In this document: one piece after another, positions 34,049 through 41,497 of the stretch
How positions within the stretch are numbered: position 1 is the stretch's first letter
Layout of the letters: every line of letters begins with the position of its first letter
NCBI RefSeq assembly: GCF_016916835.1
Contig: NZ_JAFFIX010000024.1
Coordinates: 1 to 64,000 of the forward strand
Direction of reading: 5' to 3'
Origin: Actinacidiphila bryophytorum
Lineage (GTDB): Bacteria > Actinomycetota > Actinomycetes > Streptomycetales > Streptomycetaceae
DNA length: 64,000 nucleotides
The notes under the pieces: generated by a model
What the model was told of the DNA's origin: nothing
Seen by the model: the letters and a program-made list of their open reading frames with translations, nothing else
Database searches by the model: none
Position numbers and translations under genes: made by a program

Positions 34049-34441
34049 ATGGACCACGACCAGGAACTGGCCGACTTCGGGCGGCGCTGGACCGAGGCCG
34101 AGCGGCTGGGCGACGTCGCCGCGCTGGACGCGCTGCTGACCGAGGACTTCACGGCTGTCGGTCCGCACGGCTTCGTCCTGGACAAGAAGCAGTGGATCGA
34201 CCGCTACGCCTCCGGTGCGCTCATACACGATGCCTTCACCTGGGAAGAGGTCACGGTCCGCAGGCACGGGCGGGCGGCGGTCGCGGTGGGCGTGCAGGGC
34301 CAGCAGAGCATCTACGACGGGCGGGACGCCGACGGGTACTTCCGGGTCACCCAGATGATCGTCGCGGACGGGGCGGACTGGAAGCTCGCCGCCGTGCACC
34401 TGAGCCCGACGGGTGTCCGGCAGGCCGGCCCGGAGGCGTAG
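34049..34441 (+). CDS. NTF2-like (DUF4440/SnoaL-type) protein
   Basis: The 130-residue protein starts at ATG 34049. LADFGRRWTEAERLGDVAALDALLTEDFTAVGPHG, then KKQWIDRYASGALIHDAFTWEEVTVRRHG and GYFRVTQMIVADGADWKLAAVHLSPT, is a textbook NTF2/DUF4440 cone-shaped fold. These proteins bind or convert small hydrophobic molecules, but no catalytic residues can be named. It stands alone between the MITE and a convergent phospholipase gene. Confidence 0.82.
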   Translation: MDHDQELADFGRRWTEAERLGDVAALDALLTEDFTAVGPHGFVLDKKQWIDRYASGALIHDAFTWEEVTVRRHGRAAVAVGVQGQQSIYDGRDADGYFRVTQMIVADGADWKLAAVHLSPTGVRQAGPEA

Positions 34442-34487
34442 CGGCGGCGCCAGGGCAGTGGTCGGTCAGGGCCTGCGGTCCGCCGGT

Positions 34488-34520
34488 GCGCCCCGCGGCG
34501 GACCGACCACCGCGGGGCGC
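34488..34520. terminator. Strong hairpin between convergent genes
   Basis: GCGCCCCGCGG (34488-34498) and CCGCGGGGCGC (34510-34520) form a perfect 11-bp GC stem with an 11-nt loop. It lies in the 112-bp gap between the NTF2-like gene and the convergent phospholipase gene, the expected place for a bidirectional terminator. No U-tract follows, as is common in this group. Confidence 0.6.
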
Positions 34521-34553
34521 TGTCAGGGGGCGGCGGACCGCCGGGGTGCGGGC

Positions 34554-35651
34554 TCAGCCGCGCGGCAGCACCATCGACTGGACCTGGGGCAGGCCCTTCC
34601 AGTCGTTGGAGGCCACGGTGGCGTGCGCCTTGGCGAGCTGGGCGACCCTGGCCTGGGCGTCGGCGGGCGCGGGGTTCACGTCGTCCAGCGCGGGGGCCAC
34701 GTTCTGCGAGTCGGTCATGAAGAGCAGGTAGTGGTGGGTGTCGTACCAGCTCGTGTCGATGCTGCCGTTCAGATACGTGGCGGCGTCACCGTCGAAGGCC
34801 ACGAACCACGGCCGCAGCGAGGTGTCGGAGTAACGCGTCCTGGGGTCGCCCGCCTGCGCGTTGTGGACCGAGGGGAAGACGTTGGCCTGTGCGGTCTTGC
34901 CCTGGCTGTGCAGGTCCCGCAGGTAGCCCGCGTACTCGCGGTCGGTCCACAGCGAGTCGGTGGGGTTGGACTCCTCGACCGTGCCGGGGATGACCTCGAG
35001 CAGCACCTTGCCCGCGAGCTGTGCGCGCGTCGGCCAGTTGCCGGCGTTCGCCGCCTCGTCCAGGGTGACGTACTGCCCGCCGCCCGGCTTGTTCAGCAGG
35101 TCGTTCGGCTTGAACACCAGGCTTCCCAGGTGGGCGCTGATGGACTGGTCGAGCTTGGCCGGACTCATCCCGAAGCTGGCCTGGAAGCCCGCCTTCATCT
35201 CCAGCTTGATGATCAGCGGACCGTGGCCGGGGCGCGCCCCGAGCCAGACCCGGACGTCGTCCAGGCAGCTCTCCAGGTCCTTGTTGGCCCCGCCGGTGTA
35301 GAGCTGGTCGGGGGAGGAGGCGTTGACGCAGTTGTTGCCGTTCCCGGTCGGGTTGGAGTGGCTGACCTTCCATTCCTGGGTGAAGAAGTCGTCCCACACG
35401 TCGAGTTCGATCATCGAGGTGCCCGAGTCGAGCGCCTGCGCCAGGTAGCTGAACGCGGCGGGGTCGTAGGTGTTGTGCAGTCCGGACATGGTGGTGCCGG
35501 ACAACGGCAGCGCATCGGTGTCCGCGGCAGCGGCGCTGCCGTCGGGGCCTGCGGCGGTGAAGGCGAGGCAGGCGGCGAGCGCGCCGAGCAGAGCGGTGCG
35601 CGCGGTGGCGCGCGGGCGGAGCGTAAGGCGGCGGGTCAGCGGACCGGTCAC
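34554..35651 (-). CDS. Secreted phosphatidylinositol-specific phospholipase C-like protein
   Basis: The 365-residue protein starts at a GTG (35649-35651) with AGGAGGA upstream. A basic region and hydrophobic stretch (TARTALLGALAACLAFTAAG) form a signal peptide. The mature domain has the two catalytic histidines of the PI-PLC X-domain: H59 in SGLHNTYD and H98 in KVSHSNPTG, plus acidic residues in MIELDVWDD. This resembles the Ca2+-dependent Streptomyces PI-PLC type. It would cleave phosphatidylinositol outside the cell. It faces the NTF2-like gene across a strong hairpin. Confidence 0.88.
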   Translation of the reverse strand: MTGPLTRRLTLRPRATARTALLGALAACLAFTAAGPDGSAAAADTDALPLSGTTMSGLHNTYDPAAFSYLAQALDSGTSMIELDVWDDFFTQEWKVSHSNPTGNGNNCVNASSPDQLYTGGANKDLESCLDDVRVWLGARPGHGPLIIKLEMKAGFQASFGMSPAKLDQSISAHLGSLVFKPNDLLNKPGGGQYVTLDEAANAGNWPTRAQLAGKVLLEVIPGTVEESNPTDSLWTDREYAGYLRDLHSQGKTAQANVFPSVHNAQAGDPRTRYSDTSLRPWFVAFDGDAATYLNGSIDTSWYDTHHYLLFMTDSQNVAPALDDVNPAPADAQARVAQLAKAHATVASNDWKGLPQVQSMVLPRG

Positions 35652-35798
35652 GTGTGTCCTCCTGTGGGGGTGGCTCTCCGTCAGGACGGTGACGTCCACG
35701 TGTGAATCGACGGAGACATGACACGTAACACGGCCTGCATTCCTGCTGTCACCTCCGAGTTCGGCCACATTGCCGCGCGTCCGGCCGGCGGACGGGGC

Positions 35799-36122
35799 TC
35801 AGGAGGCGCCGAGCAGCCGGAGGACCGCGGTGGTCGCCGCGGCGGCGAGCACCACCACGAGGAAGGGCGCCCTGCGCCAGGCGCACAGCGCGCCGACGGC
35901 GACCCCCGCGGGCCGCGCCGGTCCTGCGAAGCCGTGGCCCTGGGTCAGCGCCGAGGTCGCCACCAGCGCGGCCAGCAGCACCACCACCGCGACGGTGAGC
36001 AGGTGTTCGGCCCGCGCCGGCAAGGTCACCCGGGAGCGCAGGACGGGTCCCGCGAGGCGGAAGGCGTAGGTGCCGGCGCCCAGCACCGCGGTGGCGGCCA
36101 GCAGTTGTGTTCCGCTGCTCAT
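35799..36122 (-). CDS. azlD: AzlD-family branched-chain amino acid exporter subunit
   Basis: The 107-residue protein has three to four membrane helices (LLAATAVLGAGTYAFRLAGPVL, LLTVAVVVLLAALVATSAL, PFLVVVLAAAATTAVLRLL), the usual AzlD size and pattern. AzlC and AzlD together export branched-chain amino acids or analogues. Its ATG overlaps the azlC stop by 4 bp (ATGA), so the two subunits are translationally coupled. Confidence 0.87.
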   Translation of the reverse strand: MSSGTQLLAATAVLGAGTYAFRLAGPVLRSRVTLPARAEHLLTVAVVVLLAALVATSALTQGHGFAGPARPAGVAVGALCAWRRAPFLVVVLAAAATTAVLRLLGAS

Positions 36123-36877
36123 CGGGAGTCCTTGCTGCTCATGGCGGATCGTGGGTGTCCTTCGCGGTCGTCGGGTGCGGGGTCGGCGGCGGCGGCGCCC
36201 GCACTACCGGTGCCGGCTGCGGCGACCCCGGCGAGTGCGAGCAGCACCGGCAGGCCCGCGGGCAGGAAGGGCGTGGTGGCCAGTGCGACCGCCGTCCCTG
36301 CCAGGGCCGCCCAGCGGGTCCGCGGGAGCCGCAGGTTGGGCAGCACCAGCGCGAGCAGCACGGCGGGGAAGGCGGCGTCGAGACCGAGGGCGTCGGTGTC
36401 GCCCACCGCCCGCCCGCCGTAGGTGCCCAGCACCACACCGGCGTTCCAGCTGAGGAAGAGGCTCGTTCCGCACAGCCAGTAGGCCTTGTGCCGGCGCGCC
36501 GGCCCGGTCTGCGCCAGCGCGAAGGCGACCGTCTCGTCCACCATCAGGTGGCTGCCGGCGATCCGCCGCAGCCACCCCGTGCCGAGGGCGTCGCCCACCG
36601 CGAACCCGAAGGGCACATGACGGGCGTTCACCAGCAGCCCGGCGGCGACCGCGGCGATCGGGTTGCCGCCGGCCGCGACCAGGCCGACGAAGAGGAACTG
36701 CGCGGCCCCGGCGAAGACCACCGCCGACATCAGCATCGGCAGCCAGACCGGCAGTCCGAGTCCGACCGTGATCGCACCGAAGGAGGCGCCGACCACGGCG
36801 TCGGCCGCGCACACCAGCGCAATGTCCCGCGACAGACTGCGTGTTGGGAGCTTCTCTGTTCGCCATATCGAACGCAT
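36119..36877 (-). CDS. azlC: AzlC-family branched-chain amino acid exporter subunit
   Basis: The 252-residue protein contains the AzlC core DAVVGASFGAITVGLGLPVWLPMLMSAVVFAGAAQFLFVGLVAAGGNP, then LLVNARHVPFGFAVGDAL and SHLMVDETVAFAL. About seven helices are expected. A Pro/Asp/Ser-rich cytoplasmic tail of about 30 residues follows. The first codons overlap the dyad GTTCG-N6-CGAAC (36858-36873), so the regulator may bind across the start, or the true start may be slightly downstream. It is divergent from the XRE-cupin gene, the common arrangement for azlCD. Confidence 0.88.
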   Translation of the reverse strand: MRSIWRTEKLPTRSLSRDIALVCAADAVVGASFGAITVGLGLPVWLPMLMSAVVFAGAAQFLFVGLVAAGGNPIAAVAAGLLVNARHVPFGFAVGDALGTGWLRRIAGSHLMVDETVAFALAQTGPARRHKAYWLCGTSLFLSWNAGVVLGTYGGRAVGDTDALGLDAAFPAVLLALVLPNLRLPRTRWAALAGTAVALATTPFLPAGLPVLLALAGVAAAGTGSAGAAAADPAPDDREGHPRSAMSSKDSR

Positions 36878-36922
36878 CGCCGCCTATACTGAACACCGAG
36901 GAAGTCGTTCGTCAAGGCGAAC
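36858..36922. promoter_or_regulatory. Two GTTCG-N6-CGAAC dyads flanking a -10 box in the azlC/XRE divergent region
   Basis: GTTCG-CCATAT-CGAAC (36858-36873) and GTTCG-TCAAGG-CGAAC (36907-36922) have identical arms and spacing and are centred 49 bp apart. TATACT (36885-36890) between them is a good -10 for the rightward regulator gene. A half site GCGAAC follows at about 36938-36943. The arrangement suggests cooperative binding of the XRE protein to control itself and azlCD. Confidence 0.6.
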
Positions 36923-36955
36923 ACATGGACTTCTCCAGCGAACGAAGGAGCGGGT

Positions 36956-37528
36956 GTGGCACACGACGAGAACCCTCCCGGCGGTCCGCCGCTCGCGGTC
37001 ATAGCCGCCTCGCTGCAGCGCGAACGGCGCCGTGCGGGCCTGTCGCTGGCCGAGGTCGCCCGGCGGGCGGGAATAGCCAAGTCGACGCTGTCGCAGCTGG
37101 AGTCCGGCACGGGCAACCCGAGCGTGGAGACGCTGTGGGCGCTGAGCGTCACCCTCGACGTGCCCTTCGCCCAACTCGTGGAGCCACCGCGCCCCCGGGT
37201 GCAGGTCATCAGGGCCGGCGAGGGCCCCGCCCTCGCCGCCGAGCGCGCCGACTACGTGACCACGCTGCTCGCCTCGTCCCCGCCCAACACCCGGCGCGAC
37301 ATCTACCTGGTGTCCGCGCAGCCCGGCGCCGCCCGCGAGTCGGACCCGCACATGCCCGGGGTCGTCGAGCACGTCGTGCTCAGCACGGGGCGGGCGCTCG
37401 TCGGCATCGCGGAGGACCCGGTCGAACTCGCCCCCGGCGACTACGTCACCTATCCCGGCGACGTCTCCCATGTCTTCAGGGCGCTCGAACCGGACACCCT
37501 CGCGGTCCTCGTCTCAGAACACCGCTGA
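36956..37528 (+). CDS. XRE-family regulator with C-terminal cupin domain
   Basis: The 190-residue protein starts at GTG 36956, with AAGGAG 5 nt upstream. The HTH is RRAGLSLAEVARRAGIAKSTLSQLESGTGNPSVETLWALSVTLDVPFAQLV (residues about 27-77). The C-terminal cupin has VEHVVLSTGRALVGI and LAPGDYVTYPGDVSHVFRAL. This class commonly controls divergent azlCD-type exporters and binds an amino acid or derivative in the cupin. Its probable operators are the dyads at 36858-36922. Confidence 0.9.
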   Translation: MAHDENPPGGPPLAVIAASLQRERRRAGLSLAEVARRAGIAKSTLSQLESGTGNPSVETLWALSVTLDVPFAQLVEPPRPRVQVIRAGEGPALAAERADYVTTLLASSPPNTRRDIYLVSAQPGAARESDPHMPGVVEHVVLSTGRALVGIAEDPVELAPGDYVTYPGDVSHVFRALEPDTLAVLVSEHR

Positions 37529-37577
37529 CCCGCTGATCAGAACACCGCCGACCGGCCGACCGGAAGGAGCCACCGCC

Positions 37578-38390
37578 GTGCCGCAACCACCCCGACCTGC
37601 GGAAGGGCACGGGCCGTCCGTGCGGACCGAGCGCAAGGGCGCGGTGACCACCGTCGTGCTCTCCCGCCCCGCGGCCCGCAACGCCGTGGACGGCCCCACC
37701 GCGCAGGCGCTCGCCGACGCCTTCCGCGCCTTCGACGCCGACGACGAGGCGTCGGTGGCGGTCCTGTGGGGCGAGGGCGGCACCTTCTGCGCGGGCGCGG
37801 ACCTCAAGGCGATCGGCACCGAGCGCGGCAACCGCGTCGCCGACATCGCGAACGCGAGCCATGGCGACGGCCCCATGGGGCCGACCAGGATGCGGCTCGG
37901 CAAACCGGTCGTCGCGGCCGTGTCCGGCCACGCCGTGGCGGGCGGTCTCGAACTGGCCCTGTGGTGCGACCTGCGGGTCGTGGAGGAGTCCGCCGTCCTC
38001 GGCGTCTTCTGCCGCCGCTGGGGCGTCCCGCTGATCGACGGCGGCACCGTACGGCTGCCGCGGCTGATCGGCGCGGGCCGCGCCATGGACCTGGTCCTCA
38101 CCGGCCGCCCGGTCGGCGCGGCCGAGGCGCTGGCCATCGGCCTGGCCGACCGGGTCGTGCCCGACGGCACCGCACGCGCAGCCGCCGAGGAACTGGCCGC
38201 GCAGATCGCCGCCTTCCCGCAGACCTGCCTGCGGCACGACCGGCTCGCCCTGCTCGAACAGCAGGGACTGCCGGAAGACGCGGCTTTGGCCGTGGAGTTG
38301 GCCCATGGCCGGATCTCGCTGGCCCAGGCGGCCCAGGGCGCCGCCCGCTTCGCCGCGGGCGAGGGACGGCACGGAGCCTTCGGCGGCTGA
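37578..38390 (+). CDS. Enoyl-CoA hydratase/isomerase-family protein
   Basis: The 270-residue protein starts at GTG 37578 with GGAAGGAGC upstream. Crotonase-fold motifs are VTTVVLSRPAARNAVDG, GGTFCAGADLKAIG (first oxyanion loop) and KPVVAAVSGHAVAGGLELALWCDLRVV (second oxyanion loop). In place of the usual catalytic Glu pair, the region reads EESAVLGVFCRRWGVPLIDGGTVRLP, where D appears at the second position, so hydratase activity is not assured. It follows the XRE gene by 49 bp. Role in acyl-CoA metabolism is general. Confidence 0.87.
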   Translation: MPQPPRPAEGHGPSVRTERKGAVTTVVLSRPAARNAVDGPTAQALADAFRAFDADDEASVAVLWGEGGTFCAGADLKAIGTERGNRVADIANASHGDGPMGPTRMRLGKPVVAAVSGHAVAGGLELALWCDLRVVEESAVLGVFCRRWGVPLIDGGTVRLPRLIGAGRAMDLVLTGRPVGAAEALAIGLADRVVPDGTARAAAEELAAQIAAFPQTCLRHDRLALLEQQGLPEDAALAVELAHGRISLAQAAQGAARFAAGEGRHGAFGG

Positions 38391-38414
38391 CCGCGGCCCC
38401 GCCCGCCACCCCGT

Positions 38415-39572
38415 TCAGTGCCGGAAGAGCCGCAGCCTGGTGTGCGCCAGGGCGATGCCGTACTCGCGGCAGGCCTCCGCCACGTCAGCCGAGCGGATGG
38501 AGCCGCCCGGCTCGGCGATCCAGCGCACACCGTGGCGGGCCGCGTGGTCCACGTTGTCCCGGAAGGGCAGGGCGCCGTCGGAGGCGAAGGCGACGCCTGT
38601 CAGAGCGGCGGCCCACTCCTGGCGCTGCCCGTGGCCCAGCACGTCGGCGGGCGTGGCCAATGCGCGGCCGAAACGCCTGCGCTCGTCGTCGGTCATGTCG
38701 CCCTCGACGAAGCGGACCTGCCAGTTGACGCGGTCCTGACGGCGTGTCCCCGGTACGAAGTCCAGCGCCGCCACCGCCGGATGCCGCCGCAGCCACCAGC
38801 TGTCGGCCTTGGCACCCGCCAGCCGTGTGCAGTCCACCCGCGACTGCTGCCCGGCGCCGATGCCGAGCGTGACCCCGTCCCGTACGTAGCACACCGAGTT
38901 GGACTGCGTGTAGCGCACCACGGCGAGCCCCAGCAGCAGGTCCTCCACGGCGTCGTGCGGCAGCGGCCCGCCGCACACCACGTCCTCCAGCAGCGACGCG
39001 TGCAGCGGTACGTCGTCGCGCTGCTGGGTCAGGCGCAGCCCGTGCACCTCGCGGTCCTCCTGGGGCGGCGGCACGAACCCGGGATCCGCCTCCAGGACCA
39101 GGAAACGGCCCTTCTTCTTCCGGGTGAGCGCCGCGACCGTCCCGGGCGCATAGCCCGGGGCGACGATGCCGTCGCACACCACATGCGCCAGCAGCGCCGC
39201 CAACTCCTCGTCCACCGGGTGCGACACGGCGGCGATGTCCCCGTAGGACGACTTCGGATCGGCGTCCCTGGCGCGTACGTAGGCGCTGGTCAGCGGGCCG
39301 GCGTGGGGGTCGGCGCGGTAGAGGGCGGCAGTGGCGGGGTCGAGCGGTCCTGCGAGCGCGGCCCCGGCGGGCGACACATGCTTGAAGGACGCCGCCGCGG
39401 GCCTCCCCAGCGCTTCCGCGGCGTCTCTGACCAACTGCCAGCCGCTGAGCGCGTCCAGCAGGTTGATGTACGACGGTTCGCCGCCCAGCACCTTGAGCGG
39501 CCATGCACCCGCCTGCACAGGCGTGGCACTTGCCACGTGCTGCTGGGGATTGGTCCCGTAGCGCAATTGCAC
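38415..39572 (-). CDS. Stand-alone AICAR transformylase (PurH C-terminal domain-like)
   Basis: The 385-residue protein starts at GTG 39570-39572 with GAGGAGG upstream. MQLRYGTNPQQHVA, LNLLDA-like YINLLDALSGWQLV, the catalytic SFKHVSPAGAAL (K64, H65), KSSYGDIAAVSH, and NSVCYVRDGVTLGIGAGQQSRVDC belong to AICAR transformylase. The N-terminal IMP cyclohydrolase domain of bifunctional PurH is absent, and no separate cyclohydrolase gene is adjacent. It would formylate AICAR with 10-formyl-THF, or act on an AICAR-like compound. It is convergent with the enoyl-CoA hydratase gene. Confidence 0.88.
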   Translation of the reverse strand: MQLRYGTNPQQHVASATPVQAGAWPLKVLGGEPSYINLLDALSGWQLVRDAAEALGRPAAASFKHVSPAGAALAGPLDPATAALYRADPHAGPLTSAYVRARDADPKSSYGDIAAVSHPVDEELAALLAHVVCDGIVAPGYAPGTVAALTRKKKGRFLVLEADPGFVPPPQEDREVHGLRLTQQRDDVPLHASLLEDVVCGGPLPHDAVEDLLLGLAVVRYTQSNSVCYVRDGVTLGIGAGQQSRVDCTRLAGAKADSWWLRRHPAVAALDFVPGTRRQDRVNWQVRFVEGDMTDDERRRFGRALATPADVLGHGQRQEWAAALTGVAFASDGALPFRDNVDHAARHGVRWIAEPGGSIRSADVAEACREYGIALAHTRLRLFRH

Positions 39573-39750
39573 GTCCTGGCCTCCTCGGTCAGAGCCCGCG
39601 ACCCCGCACGGCGGAGTCGACGGGCTGCGGTGACGAGAGGCGCCCAGGCGGTCGACGCTCACGGATGCAGTCGGCCGCTCCCCGGTGGTGTCCCACCCTC
39701 GCCAGTCGCGACCGCGACCGACTCTAGCGGAGCCGGCCGGCAACCGGGCG

Positions 39751-40257
39751 TCATATGCGGCCGGTACTGCCCGCCACCCGCATCGCCCATGCCAGGCAGC
39801 CGAGCGCGCCGGTCGCGACCAGGGTCCGCACGATGTTCCAGTGCACCCACGCGGACTCGAACTGCGCCCGCACCGCAGCGGGATCGTGGATACGGGACGG
39901 CGCCCCCGCGTCCGCCAGACGGTTGTTGAGCGGCACGTTGAAGCCCATCGTGACCACGAGCGAGGTCACGTAGAGCACGACGCCCGCAATGATCCACGGC
40001 AGCGCGGGCCTGCCCTCACCGCCGCGGTGCAGCACCGCGGCGACCACGCCGAGCACGAGGGCGCCGCCGAAGGCCAGCGTGAACCACCCGTTGAGTATCG
40101 CCACGTTGACCCGCTGCATGGTCTCGACGAAGGTGCGGTCGCCCGCCTTGGCCAGACCGGGCATCACGGCGACGGAGAAGGCGAAGTAGATCCCCGCCGT
40201 CAGGCCGGTGGTGAGAGTGGCGGCAAGCAGCACCAGGCTGCGGAGGTCGCCGTTCAT
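39751..40257 (-). CDS. DUF1772 (anthrone oxygenase-like) membrane protein
   Basis: The 168-residue protein starts at ATG 40255-40257 after CGAGGAG. Four membrane helices are visible (LVLLAATLTTGLTAGIYFAFSVAVMPGL, ILNGWFTLAFGGALVLGVVAAVL, WIIAGVVLYVTSLVVTMGFNVPLNN, VRTLVATGALGCLAWAM). The SVAVMPGLAKAGDRTFVETMQRVN and FNVPLNNRLADAG signatures are typical of DUF1772. Some members catalyse anthrone oxidation in polyketide pathways, but most are uncharacterised. It is divergent from an AraC-type regulator gene. Confidence 0.85.
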   Translation of the reverse strand: MNGDLRSLVLLAATLTTGLTAGIYFAFSVAVMPGLAKAGDRTFVETMQRVNVAILNGWFTLAFGGALVLGVVAAVLHRGGEGRPALPWIIAGVVLYVTSLVVTMGFNVPLNNRLADAGAPSRIHDPAAVRAQFESAWVHWNIVRTLVATGALGCLAWAMRVAGSTGRI

Positions 40258-40407
40258 GGCAACTCCTCGGGTCGGGCGGCGGGACGGGGCGGGGGCCGGT
40301 GCGAACGGGGCGAGCGGCGTGTTCTGCGTCATGACCTCAGTGAATCCGCGCGTCCCATGCCCCGGCCATCGCCGAGAAGCTCATCCCCATACGCGGGCGT
40401 CCAGACC

Positions 40408-40413
40408 TAGGCT
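40408..40413 (+). promoter_or_regulatory. -10 box TAGGCT, leaderless promoter for the AraC gene
   Basis: TAGGCT ends 6 nt before ATG 40420, without a Shine-Dalgarno. The same hexamer at the same kind of distance precedes the LysR gene. Confidence 0.45.
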
Positions 40414-40419
40414 GTGGCC

Positions 40420-41424
40420 ATGGACGCACTGGCCACCCTCCTCGACGGCCCGCGGGCGCGCGGCGCCTTCCTGCTGCGGTCCGTCCTCACCCCGCCCTGG
40501 TCGGTCAGGATCGCCGACCTCGCGCCGCTCACCTTGGTGCACATGGTCAGGGGCGACGCCTGGATCAGGACCGACGACGGGCAGGCGCGCCACCTGCGGC
40601 CCGGCGACATCGCGGTGATCCGCGGCCCCGAGCCGTACGTCGTCGCAGGCGACCCGCAGACGGAACCGCAGATCGTCATCAGGCCCGGCCAGGTCTCGAC
40701 CGACACCGAAGGCAACGAGCTGTGCGAGCAGATGGACCTGGGCGTGCGGACCTGGGGTGACGACCCTGGCGGTGTCGACGGCTCGGGCGGGTCGGACGGT
40801 GCCGGGAGCCCGGCGGCGGGGGAGCCGCCGCAGTCCGCGGTGATGATCAGCGGCACCTACCAGATGCGCGGCGAGATCAGCAGCCGGCTGCTGTCGGCGC
40901 TGCCGCAGGTGCTGGTGATGGCGGGGGACGAATGGTCCAGCCCGCTGCCCGCGCTGCTGGGGGAGGAGATCGTCCGCGACGAGCCGGGCCAGGAAGTGGT
41001 GCTCGACCGGCTTCTCGACCTGCTGCTCATCGCGGTGCTGCGGACCTGGTTCGCCCGGCCCGAGGCCGGCGCCCCCGCCTGGTACGCCGCACAGAGCGAC
41101 CCGGTCGTGGGACCCGCGCTGCGGTTGCTGCACAACGACCCCGCCCACCCCTGGACCGTCGCGGATCTCGCCGCCAGGACCGGTGTGTCGCGCGCGGCGC
41201 TCGGCCGCCGCTTCACCGACCTGGTCGGTGAGCCGCCGATGGCGTACCTGACCGGCTGGCGGCTCGCCCTGGCCGCCGACCTGCTGCGCGAACCGGACGC
41301 CACCATCGCCTCCGTCGCCCGCAGGGTCGGCTACGGCAGCCCCTTCGCGCTCAGCGCGGCCTTCAAACGCGTCCGCGGTGTCAGCCCGCAGCAGCACAGG
41401 GAGCGTACTGCCGCGGCTTCGTAG
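40420..41424 (+). CDS. AraC-family transcriptional regulator with cupin sensor
   Basis: The 334-residue protein has an N-terminal cupin-type sensor (LTLVHMVRGDAWIRTDDGQARHLRPGDIAVIRGPEPYVVA). A Gly/Ser/Asp-rich insert sits near residues 112-135, and a C-terminal double HTH follows (WTVADLAARTGVSRAALGRRFTDLVGEPPMAYLTGWRLALAADLL, then IASVARRVGYGSPFALSAAFKRVRGVSPQQHR). It is divergent from the DUF1772 gene across 162 bp and is the likely regulator of it. ATG 40420 fits a leaderless start. Confidence 0.9.
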   Translation: MDALATLLDGPRARGAFLLRSVLTPPWSVRIADLAPLTLVHMVRGDAWIRTDDGQARHLRPGDIAVIRGPEPYVVAGDPQTEPQIVIRPGQVSTDTEGNELCEQMDLGVRTWGDDPGGVDGSGGSDGAGSPAAGEPPQSAVMISGTYQMRGEISSRLLSALPQVLVMAGDEWSSPLPALLGEEIVRDEPGQEVVLDRLLDLLLIAVLRTWFARPEAGAPAWYAAQSDPVVGPALRLLHNDPAHPWTVADLAARTGVSRAALGRRFTDLVGEPPMAYLTGWRLALAADLLREPDATIASVARRVGYGSPFALSAAFKRVRGVSPQQHRERTAAAS

Positions 41425-41464
41425 GCGCGCTCCGTCCGGCAGGGGTGTTCGCTGCATCTGGCAG

Positions 41465-41491
41465 AACATTCCGGCGTGGAATGTTTAGGCT
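41465..41491 (+). promoter_or_regulatory. Dyad and -10 box upstream of the LysR gene
   Basis: AACATTCC-GGCGT-GGAATGTT (41465-41485) is a perfect inverted repeat with 8-bp arms. The -10 TAGGCT (41486-41491) abuts it and ends 6 nt before ATG 41498. Binding would cover the promoter, so negative autoregulation by the LysR protein is likely. Confidence 0.6.
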
Positions 41492-41497
41492 GGCTGC

